This document shows positions 50,920 to 59,171 of a DNA stretch of 64,000 nt, one piece after another. The DNA comes from Nocardioides luteus. Lineage in GTDB: Bacteria; Actinomycetota; Actinomycetes; Propionibacteriales; Nocardioidaceae. The position numbers and the translations under genes were made by a program. Below the pieces are notes generated by a model. That model saw only the letters and a program-made list of their open reading frames with translations, had not been told where the DNA came from and ran no database searches. The stretch is taken from NCBI RefSeq assembly GCF_000960475.2, contig NZ_JZDQ02000024.1, positions 1-64,000 on the forward strand, in the 5' to 3' direction. Within the stretch, counting starts at the first letter, position 1. Each line of letters begins with the position of its first letter.

Positions 50920-51859
50920 CCAGACAGTGCTGGTGATGTCGGCGGTCGGCGACTCGACCGCCGACATGGTGACCGCGGAGCTGAACGAACGGGAGGTTCC
51001 GGTGGCCCGGGTCGAACCGGCCGACTTCGGTCGCGAACTGAGCTTCACCAGCGTCATCTCCGCCGGCGACCCACTCGCGGGGACGCTGGCCACAGCGTCG
51101 CGAACGGTGGATCTGGGGCAGGTCAGGTCGATCTACTGGCGGCGACCGGAGTGGCCTACGTTCCCCGACCTGTCCGGACCCGATCTCACCTGGGCCAAGG
51201 CACAGATGCGACACGGGCTCGGCGGTGCCTTGGTGAGCCTGCCGGGGTGCGTGGCCGTGAACGACCCGCTGGCGGAGGAGGCAGCCGATTACAAGCCGCT
51301 GCAGTTGGCCGTTGCCTCCAGGTTCGGGTTCTCGGTGCCGCCGACACTGGTGTCGAACCGGCGCGCAGACATCGAGGAGTTCATCACCGCCTACGGTCAG
51401 GTCATCCACAAGACGCTGCGCTGGACCGACTACCGCCGTGCCGAGGAAGGTCTATCGGTGTGGACCGAACCGGTCACCGTCGACGAGATCGACGACAGTG
51501 TCGGTTTGGTTCCGCACCTGTTCCAGGCCCGTGTGAACAAGGTCGCCGACCTGCGGGTGACCGTCGTCGGCGAGCAGGTATTCGGCGTCCGGATCGACTC
51601 AGATCTGCTCGACTGGCGACGCGATTATGGTTCGCTTACCTACACCGTGATCGACCTACCCGACCGGCTGGTGAAGATGCTGCGTACGTATCTGGAGCAC
51701 TTCCGGCTCGCGTTCGGCTGCTTCGACCTGTGTGTCGACGCCAAGGGCGACTATCACTGGCTCGAGCTCAATCCGAACGGCGAATGGGGCTGGATCGCCG
51801 CCGAGACCGGCCTCCCGATCGCCGCCGCCTTCGCCGACCTTCTCCAAGGAGCATCATGA
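50912..51859 (+). CDS. ATP-grasp ribosomal peptide maturase (graspetide ligase)
   Basis: A 315-residue ATP-grasp ligase of the MvdD/SAV_5884-like group that forms ester or amide links between side chains of the precursor. The YWRRPEWPTFPD motif near residue 70, the ATP-binding KTLRWTDYR region and FGCFDLCVDAKGDYHWLELNPNGEWGWIA (split) with metal-binding Glu and Asn support this. GTG start inside the precursor 3' end; ends in a 4-nt overlap with the methyltransferase. Confidence 0.88.
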   Translation: MTDQTVLVMSAVGDSTADMVTAELNEREVPVARVEPADFGRELSFTSVISAGDPLAGTLATASRTVDLGQVRSIYWRRPEWPTFPDLSGPDLTWAKAQMRHGLGGALVSLPGCVAVNDPLAEEAADYKPLQLAVASRFGFSVPPTLVSNRRADIEEFITAYGQVIHKTLRWTDYRRAEEGLSVWTEPVTVDEIDDSVGLVPHLFQARVNKVADLRVTVVGEQVFGVRIDSDLLDWRRDYGSLTYTVIDLPDRLVKMLRTYLEHFRLAFGCFDLCVDAKGDYHWLELNPNGEWGWIAAETGLPIAAAFADLLQGAS

Positions 51860-53022
51860 GCACCCACCGCACCAGGCTTGCCGACACATTGGCCCGCGAC
51901 GGCCTGGTCCGGACCAGAGGTCTTCGTGACGCAGTGGCCACGGTGCCGCGCGAGCCTTTCCTCCGGCCGGGCGTGTTCTTGGCCGACGAGACTGGTCAGT
52001 GGGTGCCGACCAGCCCGGAGCAGGTCGGAGAGCAGGCCTGGACCGAGATCGCGTATCGCAACGACTCGCTCGTCACTCAGCTCGACGGTCACTTGACGGT
52101 CAACGATGTCGACGGGCCGCTGTGGGGTGACCCGACCTGCTCCTCAACGATCCCAGGGGTGGTCACCTCGATGATCGACGAGCTCGACCTCGACCACATG
52201 CCTGACGAGGGTCGCGTACTCGAGTTCGGCACCGGAACCGGCTACTCCACCGCACTGCTGGCCACTGTCCTTGGCGATCAGCGAGTCGCCAGCGTCGAGC
52301 TCGACCCCGACCTGGCCGCACGAGCCCACACAGCACTGGAGACCGTCGGCCTCCACCCCTCTACGGTCACGGGCGACGGCCTGGCAGGACACCCCGACGG
52401 TGGCCCGTACGACCGAGCGATCGCCACCTTCGCCGTCCGAGACATCCCGCACACCTGGATCGAGCAGGTACGACCGGGCGGGACCATCGTCGCCACCGTC
52501 GGCGTCTGGGCCTACGGGACTGGGCTCGCTCGACTCACCGTCGACGACGACGCAACGGCGACGGGACGTCTGGTGCGGACCTCGGCGTTCATGCCCGCCC
52601 GCGCCCAGGCCACTCGGTATCGGGACGACATGTTCACTCTCGCCGAGCGTGCCGACGGCGAACGAGACACGACGCTCGACCCTGAAGTGCTGGGGGCATG
52701 GATGCCGGCGCTGCTGATTCAACTGGCCCTTCCCCGCGTCCACCTGACTGCGGTGACCTCCGACGACGGTGTCCGTGGCCCGGTCACCTATCTGGTCTCC
52801 GAGAACACCGCGTCGTTCGCCGAGATCGCCCCCGCCCCGATGGGATGGCATGTCCGGCAGGGCGGGCCTGTCGCGATCTGGGACACCGTCGAAGCCACGC
52901 TCTGCGCATGGACCAACGCCGGATCGCCCGGGATCGAGAGCGTCCAGGTTCGGGTCGACCGGGAGGGAAGCACGTACTGGATCGGCAATGACCCCGCGCT
53001 GCGGTGGATGCATCCGGCGTGA
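51856..53022 (+). CDS. PIMT-like methyltransferase of an ATP-grasp peptide system
   Basis: A 388-residue protein related to protein-L-isoaspartate O-methyltransferase. The N-terminal DAVATVPREPFLRPGVF, the SSTIPGVVTSMIDEL segment that replaces the PIMT SxP loop, and SAM motif I VLEFGTGTGY (121-130) are clear; about 160 further residues follow the catalytic fold. In fuscimiditide-type graspetides such a partner methylates an Asp of the cyclised peptide, which then closes to aspartimide. AAGGAG precedes ATG 51856. Confidence 0.88.
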   Translation: MSTHRTRLADTLARDGLVRTRGLRDAVATVPREPFLRPGVFLADETGQWVPTSPEQVGEQAWTEIAYRNDSLVTQLDGHLTVNDVDGPLWGDPTCSSTIPGVVTSMIDELDLDHMPDEGRVLEFGTGTGYSTALLATVLGDQRVASVELDPDLAARAHTALETVGLHPSTVTGDGLAGHPDGGPYDRAIATFAVRDIPHTWIEQVRPGGTIVATVGVWAYGTGLARLTVDDDATATGRLVRTSAFMPARAQATRYRDDMFTLAERADGERDTTLDPEVLGAWMPALLIQLALPRVHLTAVTSDDGVRGPVTYLVSENTASFAEIAPAPMGWHVRQGGPVAIWDTVEATLCAWTNAGSPGIESVQVRVDREGSTYWIGNDPALRWMHPA

Positions 53023-53085
53023 CTCCCAGGTGTGACGGACGAAGGGTTCGAACTTTCGAAGCCAAAGCAGGTGGACATACTGAGC
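53022..53085 (-). pseudogene. Degenerate 3' fragment of tRNA-Tyr
   Basis: Read on the minus strand, the stretch with GCTTCGAAAGTTCGAACCCTTCG and a CACCTGGGAG tail (each shortened here) aligns with the variable arm, T arm, acceptor end and first downstream bases of the tRNA-Tyr at 8844, about 40 of 52 positions by eye. It has the same orientation as the better-preserved fragment at 55397. It lies directly after the graspetide methyltransferase stop; no other feature is seen in 53023-53279. Confidence 0.6.
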
Positions 53086-53279
53086 GCCGGATACGTCACC
53101 CTGACCTGCCCAAACTCCTGAATCTCCGTGCCAGCGTACGCGTCCCGGAGGTCGGGCGCCCAGTTCGGCCAACATCGCAGGGGCGGCACGACCCCTTGCA
53201 AGGGCGAGCCTCCACAATTTGCGGTACGCGGCTCAGTTGTTGCCTCTAGGAAAGGACGGCCAGCAACTACGTTCGCCCC

Positions 53280-54446
53280 GTGACGGATGCCGCGCCCTCG
53301 GAAGCCAGCATGACTGGTGAAGATCCCCGATTCGCCTACTTCTCTCTCATCGGGGATAGGTTCGATGCTCCCGGGATGCCAGCCGAATCGGCGCGCGAAA
53401 TCGGATACTTTCGCGAAGCCATCGTCACCATGGCCCGGCAGATCTACCTGGACCTCAATCCAGACCGCAGCCGCGTCCCGGCTGGGTTCGACCAGGCATT
53501 CGACCTTCGACTCACCACTGTCGAGGAAGGCAGCGCTCGCCCTCAGCTTGCCCTCCACCGTCCACGCACGCGCCGCATCAACGATCCTGAATGGCATGAG
53601 TGGACGGGGATCTATGCCGCCGCCCGTGATGCGGTCACGTCGACGCTCGGCTTAGTTGGCGCCACGGGCACAGTTCCACCAGGCCTATCGACGAACACGC
53701 GCAGGGCTCTCAAACGGATCGGGACAAGCCTCGAACCCACAGAGCAAATCGATCTCGGGCACCCTACCGACGCAAAGCGCCGGGCGACCCTCACTGAATC
53801 CACCCGCCAAGTCCTGGCCGACATCGAGGATGTGCTGCCCACACCGGTTGAGCACACACTGATGGGAGTCATTACCGAGTACGACGGAGCGAGCCTATCG
53901 TTCACTCTCCGGACGGAGCAGGGCCTGTCGACCTGCGTTCTGGAGAGATTCAACAGTCAGCTCGCCAAACGTGCCCGAGACGTGCTAGCACTCGACGGTG
54001 TCACCGCCCCCGATGTGTCAGTCGTAGGTGAGACACTGGACAGAGAGCGCAAGTCGGTCCATCTTTTCAATGTCACTGCCATCGAAATAGTGCGCTCTTT
54101 TGAAGAGAAAGTCCTGGTCAAGCGCGTGGAGCGACTCACGGAACTGGAAGATGGGTGGTGGGGGCCCAACAGCGAGCCCCCAGCCCCAGCCGTGCTTGAT
54201 CGCATCCAACTGGTCATCGAACCGTTGGCAAGCGCAGGGATCCCGATCGACTTCATCCCCTCCCCGGACGGCGCCGTAGTCATCGAGTGGATACGCGGCG
54301 AGGTTGAGTTCAGTGCGAATCTGCAACCGGACGGCGCAATGATCCTTATTTCCGACAACACCAAGACCGACGAGCTACACGAGGCGGAAGTGGACTTCGA
54401 GCCGGCGACACTCGTTGACTTTCTCAATCAGGGGGAACTGCCTTGA
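53280..54446 (+). CDS. Hypothetical protein, first gene of an unknown two-gene module
   Basis: A 388-residue protein not recognised by name. The N-terminal two thirds are soluble and charged, with no membrane segment. The last 100 residues contain LTELEDGWWGPNS, ending in a beta-rich part (FIPSPDGAVVIEWIRGEVEF) that recurs in uncharacterised proteins encoded beside partners like the next gene. GTG start 53280. Local G+C falls to 25 of 60 at 54061-54120. Overlaps the next gene by 4 nt (TTGA). Confidence 0.65.
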   Translation: MTDAAPSEASMTGEDPRFAYFSLIGDRFDAPGMPAESAREIGYFREAIVTMARQIYLDLNPDRSRVPAGFDQAFDLRLTTVEEGSARPQLALHRPRTRRINDPEWHEWTGIYAAARDAVTSTLGLVGATGTVPPGLSTNTRRALKRIGTSLEPTEQIDLGHPTDAKRRATLTESTRQVLADIEDVLPTPVEHTLMGVITEYDGASLSFTLRTEQGLSTCVLERFNSQLAKRARDVLALDGVTAPDVSVVGETLDRERKSVHLFNVTAIEIVRSFEEKVLVKRVERLTELEDGWWGPNSEPPAPAVLDRIQLVIEPLASAGIPIDFIPSPDGAVVIEWIRGEVEFSANLQPDGAMILISDNTKTDELHEAEVDFEPATLVDFLNQGELP

Positions 54447-54871
54447 CCGATCCGATCCGACTGACAGACTCGACCGAGGTTCTCCTCAGACAAGTTCACC
54501 CTGCCCACTGCACAGCCGATGGATCCATCAGCACCGGAGCCTTCAGCCCGTCCAAGCGCGACGCGGGCATGCTCTCCACAATGAGAAGCGCGGTCGGCGC
54601 GGCTGCCGCACATCAGAGGTGGGTCAGTGCTGGATACGAGTCCATCGGTACCTACGGGGTCTCGGTTGAGGAGATCGATGAGATCGAAGTCGTCCTGGAC
54701 GATGGGAGGACCTGCGCGCTCCAGGCGCTGGACGACGCTGACCACATCGAGGTCGACGATCACGCGTCCATCGACTTCACCGAGATGCCATCGAATGGGA
54801 AAATCCGTCAAGCTGCACGAAAGGTTCGGGACGCCGCCATCAAACGAGGGATCCTCTACCCGCAGGGCTGA
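54443..54871 (+). CDS. Hypothetical protein, second gene of the module
   Basis: A 142-residue protein of a widespread unknown family: LLRQVHPAHCTADGSISTGAF, SPSKRDAGMLS, YGVSVEEIDEI and HASIDF are its visible conserved blocks. TTG start overlapping the upstream stop, so the two are made together. It may belong to a toxin-antitoxin-like or defence-like pair, but nothing in the sequence proves this. Confidence 0.65.
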   Translation: MTDPIRLTDSTEVLLRQVHPAHCTADGSISTGAFSPSKRDAGMLSTMRSAVGAAAAHQRWVSAGYESIGTYGVSVEEIDEIEVVLDDGRTCALQALDDADHIEVDDHASIDFTEMPSNGKIRQAARKVRDAAIKRGILYPQG

Positions 54872-55021
54872 TCCGGACGACGGCGAAGGCAGCTTACCTG
54901 GCCTCGCACCGGCCACGCGGGATGGGGATGGCGGTCGCGAACTGGCCTCGCGGATGTGCGCTGCATCGACCGACGACTACGTCACATGCGGTTCTAGGCC
55001 GTGCCCGGTGAGGAGGCGGAG

Positions 55022-55249
55022 TCACCGCCGCGAGCTTCGCCATCTGCGCCATCGGCGCCATACGTCTACAGCGAAGGTGAAGGACCCGAATCCGAAGACG
55101 ACTGCAAGGACGGTGTCGCCGGAGAATGCAAAGAGGAAACAGAAGGCACCTAGGGTGACGAGGGCAATAGCCTGGACAGTTGCCATGGCTAGGCCGGCCA
55201 TCCTGCTGAGCGGGTCCGAACTCTCAGTTGTCATGGATCGATCGTCCAT
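55022..55249 (-). CDS. Small two-helix membrane protein
   Basis: About 75 residues from ATG 55249 (or ATG 55234). Two hydrophobic helices (LAMATVQAIALVTLGAFCFLF shortened, and TVLAVVFGFGSFTFAV) are followed by a basic tail (WRRWRRWRSSRR). No strong ribosome site. The reading frame stays open upstream into the tRNA remnant, which is not part of the gene. Function unknown. Confidence 0.5.
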   Translation of the reverse strand: MDDRSMTTESSDPLSRMAGLAMATVQAIALVTLGAFCFLFAFSGDTVLAVVFGFGSFTFAVDVWRRWRRWRSSRR

Positions 55250-55343
55250 CGTCTGCCCAGAGTCGAGGGCCGGAATCGCGGACGCGTATCGGACGTGAAT
55301 ACCGGCAGACAGTGGGCTATGGCTGGACACAGCCGAACAAGCC

Positions 55344-55387
55344 AAACACCTCAGTGGCCAACGTTTCCGCTGGCCACTGAGGTGTTT
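55344..55387 (-). terminator. Hairpin downstream of the tRNA-Tyr remnant
   Basis: A perfect 17-bp stem (55344-55360 with 55371-55387) around a 10-nt loop. The inner bases (CCAGCGGAAACGTTGGCC on the minus strand) equal those of the terminator after the intact tRNA-Tyr, while the outer stem differs with compensating changes. Confidence 0.75.
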
Positions 55388-55396
55388 CCCCAGGCG

Positions 55397-55460
55397 TGGC
55401 AGGTGAAGGATTCGAACCTTCGAAGGCAAAGCCGCCGGATTTACAGTTCGTTTCCATTGG
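55397..55460 (-). pseudogene. Truncated tRNA-Tyr (3' three quarters)
   Basis: On the minus strand this matches the tRNA-Tyr at 8844 from the D-loop to the discriminator; the anticodon arm to 3' end differs at one base, the D region at three or four. The 5' acceptor strand and D stem are missing, so it cannot fold as a tRNA. Such 3' fragments are typical traces of site-specific integration at a tRNA gene. Confidence 0.8.
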
Positions 55461-55530
55461 GAACGATCGGGGATGAACGAGCCCCTGGCCGGAGGGAAAC
55501 CGGTCAGGGCCCGAGCACTGGGGCAGCGGG

Positions 55531-56796
55531 TCAGCGGCCGAGCTGCTCGATGATGCGCGCAATCTCGGCGAAACCGCGGCTGCGGGCATGCTCGAGCGGC
55601 GTGACGCCGTCGCGGTCGGCGATGCTCGGATCGGCGCCGTGCTCGAGCAGGCTGCGGACGATGCGCTGCCAGGGCTCGGATCCCTCGCCCAGGATCACCG
55701 CCTCGAGGAGGGCGGTCCAGCCGAGGTCGTTGACGTGGTTGACGTCGATCTCGGTGCGAACGACCCGCTCCACGTAGTCCGCGTGGCCGCGCTCGCTGGC
55801 CGGGATGATCGAGACGCCGCCGTAGCGGTTGCGAACGGTCAGGTCGGGGTCGGCGGTGAGCAGCAGCTCGGCCATCGGCACGCTCCCGGTGACGCCGGTG
55901 ACCAGCCAGGGGGTGTCGTGCTGGCCGTCGAGGGCGTCCGGGTCGGCTCCCAGGTGGACGAGCAGTCGGGCCGTGGAGAGGTGGTCGTCGGTGACCGCGA
56001 GCAGCAGCGGCGTACGCCGGTTGCCGTCGCGTGCCTCCAGGTCGGCGCCGCCGCGGAGGGCCGCCGCGGCCGCGTCGGCGTCACCCGCTGAAGCGGCACG
56101 CAGGAGCTGGGCATCACTGTCGGCGACCTCGGATGAAGCAGTACGCAGCGTCGACGCGATCGCGTCGAACCCGCGCTCCTCGGCGTGCTCGAGGGCGGTC
56201 TTCCCGTCCCGGCCCGCCTTGACCGAGATGTCCACACCGGCCGCGACCAGCACCCGCACCGTGTCGGCGGCGTCCGGCCCGTCGTCACCCAGGACGATCG
56301 CCTCGTGCAGCGCGGTCCAGCCGAGGTTGTTGACGTGGTCGAGGTCGATGCCGGCCTGCACCAGGCGCCCCACGACGTCGGCGTGTCCACGTTCGGCCGC
56401 ACGGATCAGCGCGGTGCCGTCGTAGGAGTCCTTCGCGTTGATCTCGGCACCGTTGCGCAGGGTCAGGTCGAGCAGGTCGACGTAGCCCTCGCTCGCGGCG
56501 ATGAGGTAGGCGCTCTGCTGGGTGTCGTCGGCGTAGTTCACGTCCGCACCGGCCCGGACCAGCTCACGGGCGCGGGCGACGTCGTTGTCCCACGCCGCCT
56601 TGATCAGCTGCTCGTTCATCCGCTGTCGCTCCTCGGGGTCGGGGGTGTTCGTCGGTGCCTCGGGCGCGGACGCCGAGCCCGAGGAAGAGGCCGTCGGCGA
56701 CGGTGGGGTGGTCTTCGACGGCGCCGCGGCGCAGCCTGCCAGAAGCACGGCCAGCGCCGCGGCGGCCATCGACCACCGCAGGTGGAAAGCGGTCAT
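55531..56796 (-). CDS. Ankyrin-repeat lipoprotein
   Basis: A 421-residue exported protein. A signal peptide ends in a lipobox (LLAGC, Cys22), then a Ser/Thr/Pro-rich linker (about 25-60), then about nine to ten ankyrin repeats (for example KDSYDGTALIRAAERGHADVV and NLGWTALHEAIVLGDDG) to the C-terminus. It is presumably anchored on the outer face of the membrane and binds a protein partner. Its start overlaps the stop of the upstream secreted protein gene by 4 nt, so they are co-produced. Confidence 0.88.
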   Translation of the reverse strand: MTAFHLRWSMAAAALAVLLAGCAAAPSKTTPPSPTASSSGSASAPEAPTNTPDPEERQRMNEQLIKAAWDNDVARARELVRAGADVNYADDTQQSAYLIAASEGYVDLLDLTLRNGAEINAKDSYDGTALIRAAERGHADVVGRLVQAGIDLDHVNNLGWTALHEAIVLGDDGPDAADTVRVLVAAGVDISVKAGRDGKTALEHAEERGFDAIASTLRTASSEVADSDAQLLRAASAGDADAAAAALRGGADLEARDGNRRTPLLLAVTDDHLSTARLLVHLGADPDALDGQHDTPWLVTGVTGSVPMAELLLTADPDLTVRNRYGGVSIIPASERGHADYVERVVRTEIDVNHVNDLGWTALLEAVILGEGSEPWQRIVRSLLEHGADPSIADRDGVTPLEHARSRGFAEIARIIEQLGR

Positions 56797-57782
56797 CGCG
56801 GCATCCGCGCGGTGACGATCTCGTACGGCCCCTGCGCGGTCTGCTCGTCGAAGTGGCTGTCGACCAGCAGCATCCGGCCGTCGAGCAGCTTGCCGGTCGT
56901 GAAGACGCGGTCCGGGTCGGTCGCCCGCGACGAGATGTGGTCGGCGGAGGTCGCGGAGCGGTTCAGCTCCAGGTGCACGATCTGCTTGTCGAAGTTGCGG
57001 ATCACGGCGAGGTCGCGGCCCTTCCGGACGAGACCGTCGGCGTTGCGCAGGTCGGCGCCGTCGGTGTCGATCGCGCTGACCTCACCGGTCGCGACGGAGA
57101 AGCGCCACAGCCGGCCGGTGTTGCCCTGGGCGACCACGAACGCCGAGCCGTCGGTGCTCAGCACGATGCCACCGAGGTTGAAGCCCTCCTCGCGGGTGAT
57201 CAGCGAGCTGCCGTCGGCCCACTCGGTCGCCTCCCAGCCGTCGGTGCCCTCGGCGACCCGGATGATCGTGGGGTCGTTGGAGTTGGTGAAGTACGCAGCC
57301 CCGTCGGGCCCGATCGCCACGTCGTTCAGGAACGCGTCGTTGTCGGGGACGCGAAGCGCCGCCAGCAGCTCGCCCTCGGGGCTGTAGACCCACAGGTCGG
57401 GGCGGTCGTTGCCGGTGCCGTTGGGGCCGCCGGCGATGTAGATCCGGCCCTCGTCGTCGACGGTGATGCCGCGAGCGGTGTAGCGGCCGTCGGTGCCGTC
57501 GCCGGCCAGCCACTCCTCGGCCTGGGCCCGGTCGGCGCTGCCGCGCTGGATCTCGCCGCCGGTGACCTCGCTGACGTAGAACGTCCCGGACTCCTGGTCC
57601 ACACCGATTCCCTCGAACTTCGAGCCGCCCTGGGCCGAGGGGTCACCCTCGAGCAGGTAGCCGGTCGGGCGACCCTCCGCGGCGTTGGCCGCGGTGCCCG
57701 TGCCGAGGGCGGTGACGGACAGGGTGGCCGAGGCGGCGATGCCGGCGAGCCCGGCGAGGGCGGCGATTCGGGACGTACGCAT
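56793..57782 (-). CDS. Secreted beta-propeller-like (ScyD/SMP-30-like) protein
   Basis: A 329-residue protein with an N-terminal signal peptide (ending near TAANAAEG). The body shows repeated blade-like motifs (FEGIGVDQESGTFYVSEV, ARGITVDDEGRIYIAGGP, NDVAIGPDGAAYFTNSND), as in ScyD/ScyE and SMP-30-type propellers. Start ATG 57782 after GAGGAGAACC. Function unknown; possibly a lactonase-like or binding protein on the cell surface with the ankyrin lipoprotein. Divergent from a sensor kinase gene. Confidence 0.8.
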   Translation of the reverse strand: MRTSRIAALAGLAGIAASATLSVTALGTGTAANAAEGRPTGYLLEGDPSAQGGSKFEGIGVDQESGTFYVSEVTGGEIQRGSADRAQAEEWLAGDGTDGRYTARGITVDDEGRIYIAGGPNGTGNDRPDLWVYSPEGELLAALRVPDNDAFLNDVAIGPDGAAYFTNSNDPTIIRVAEGTDGWEATEWADGSSLITREEGFNLGGIVLSTDGSAFVVAQGNTGRLWRFSVATGEVSAIDTDGADLRNADGLVRKGRDLAVIRNFDKQIVHLELNRSATSADHISSRATDPDRVFTTGKLLDGRMLLVDSHFDEQTAQGPYEIVTARMPR

Positions 57783-57956
57783 GGTGGTTCTCCTCAGATG
57801 TTCAGTCCGGTTGTCGAGCTGATGCATCAACCATCGCTGTCAGCACGGGGCCCGGACATCGGGAGACCGGCGACGTCTGGATAGCCGTCCGGCGACACTC
57901 CGGATAGCCGATCGGATGATGCCGGGACCCCGTGACCGGCCTAGCCTGGAACGACC

Positions 57957-59171
57957 ATGTCGACCGACGCCGCGCCCACCCCTCGAGCCGGTGGGATCCT
58001 GGCCGGCCAGTCGCTGCTCGACCGCTGGCTCCACATCTCACTGGTGGTGCTCGTCGTCGCCTCGGCCGCCCGCTACCTGCAGGGTCACGGCCTCGGTGAC
58101 CAGGCCGAGGTGGTCCTCCCCGGTGCGGCTCTCCTCCTGATCGCGTACGCAGCGGGCCGCCGCCTCACCGGCACGGCCGCCGTCGTCTGGCTGGCCGCGG
58201 TGGTGGCCTGCTGGACCGTGCTGGCGCTGATCGCGCCGTCCTTCTCGTGGGCGGCGGTTCCGCTGGTCTTCCTGGCGCTGCGGGTGCTGCCGTTCCGCTG
58301 GGCCGTGGCCACCACGGTCTTCCTGGTCGCGGTCGTCGCGGTCGCGTGGAGCCGGATGACCGGCCTGGCCGACCCGACCGTGCTGCTCGGCCCGGTGTGC
58401 GTCGCGGTGCTCGCGGTGACTGCCTACCGCGCGCTCGAGCGCGACGCCGCGACCCGGCGTGCGCTCCTCGCCGAGCTCGAGGCGGCCCAGGACGAGGTCG
58501 CCGACGCCGAGCGCCGAGCCGGGGTCGTGGCCGAGCGTGCCCGGCTGAGCCGGGAGATCCACGACAGCGTCGCCCAGGGCCTGACCAGCATCAACCTGCT
58601 GCTCCAGGCCGCCGACCAGGAGTGGGAGTCGCGTCCGGCCGACGCCCGCGACCACGTCGACCAGGCGGCCACCATGGCCCGTTCCTCCCTGGACGAGGCC
58701 CGCCGGGTCGTCCGCGACCTCGCCCCCGCCGAGCTGACCGGCGGTTCGGCCCTGGTCACCGCCGTACGCCAGGTCGCCGACGACGTCGCCGCCACCACCG
58801 GACTCACCGTCCCGGTCCACGTCCACGGCGACCCGCACGAGGTCGGCGGGCGGGTCGCGGCGGCCGTTGTCCGCACCCTGCGCGGTGCTCTCGCCAACGT
58901 CGCCGAGCATGCCGGCGCGACCACCGCGGTCGTCTCCCTCACCTTCCACGAGGGCGGGGTCGCCCTCGACGTACGCGACGACGGGGCGGGTTTCGACCCG
59001 GCCGACCTCGAGGAGTCGGACGGGCTGCGCGGACACGGCCTGGCCGGCATGCGGGCCCGCGCCCGGCTGCTGGGTGGAGACTTGGTCATCGAGAGTGCCC
59101 CGGGGGAGGGCACCGTGGTCGCGGCCTCGTTCGCGGCGGGGCAGCTGGGAGCGGAGGAACGGCGTGGGTGA
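57957..59171 (+). CDS. NarL-type sensor histidine kinase
   Basis: A 404-residue membrane kinase. Five to six hydrophobic segments cover residues 25-158, with no large extracellular domain. The HisKA_3 phosphorylation site is His202 in SREIHDSVAQGLTSI; the ATPase domain ends with DDGAGFDPADL and GLRGHGLAGMRARA. It overlaps the response regulator by 8 nt. Opposite lies the secreted propeller/ankyrin pair, a possible target. Confidence 0.92.
   Translation: MSTDAAPTPRAGGILAGQSLLDRWLHISLVVLVVASAARYLQGHGLGDQAEVVLPGAALLLIAYAAGRRLTGTAAVVWLAAVVACWTVLALIAPSFSWAAVPLVFLALRVLPFRWAVATTVFLVAVVAVAWSRMTGLADPTVLLGPVCVAVLAVTAYRALERDAATRRALLAELEAAQDEVADAERRAGVVAERARLSREIHDSVAQGLTSINLLLQAADQEWESRPADARDHVDQAATMARSSLDEARRVVRDLAPAELTGGSALVTAVRQVADDVAATTGLTVPVHVHGDPHEVGGRVAAAVVRTLRGALANVAEHAGATTAVVSLTFHEGGVALDVRDDGAGFDPADLEESDGLRGHGLAGMRARARLLGGDLVIESAPGEGTVVAASFAAGQLGAEERRG

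Noticed and set aside
55397..55460. Functional second tRNA-Tyr
   Set aside because: The 5' acceptor strand and D stem are missing, so the cloverleaf cannot form; annotated as a remnant.
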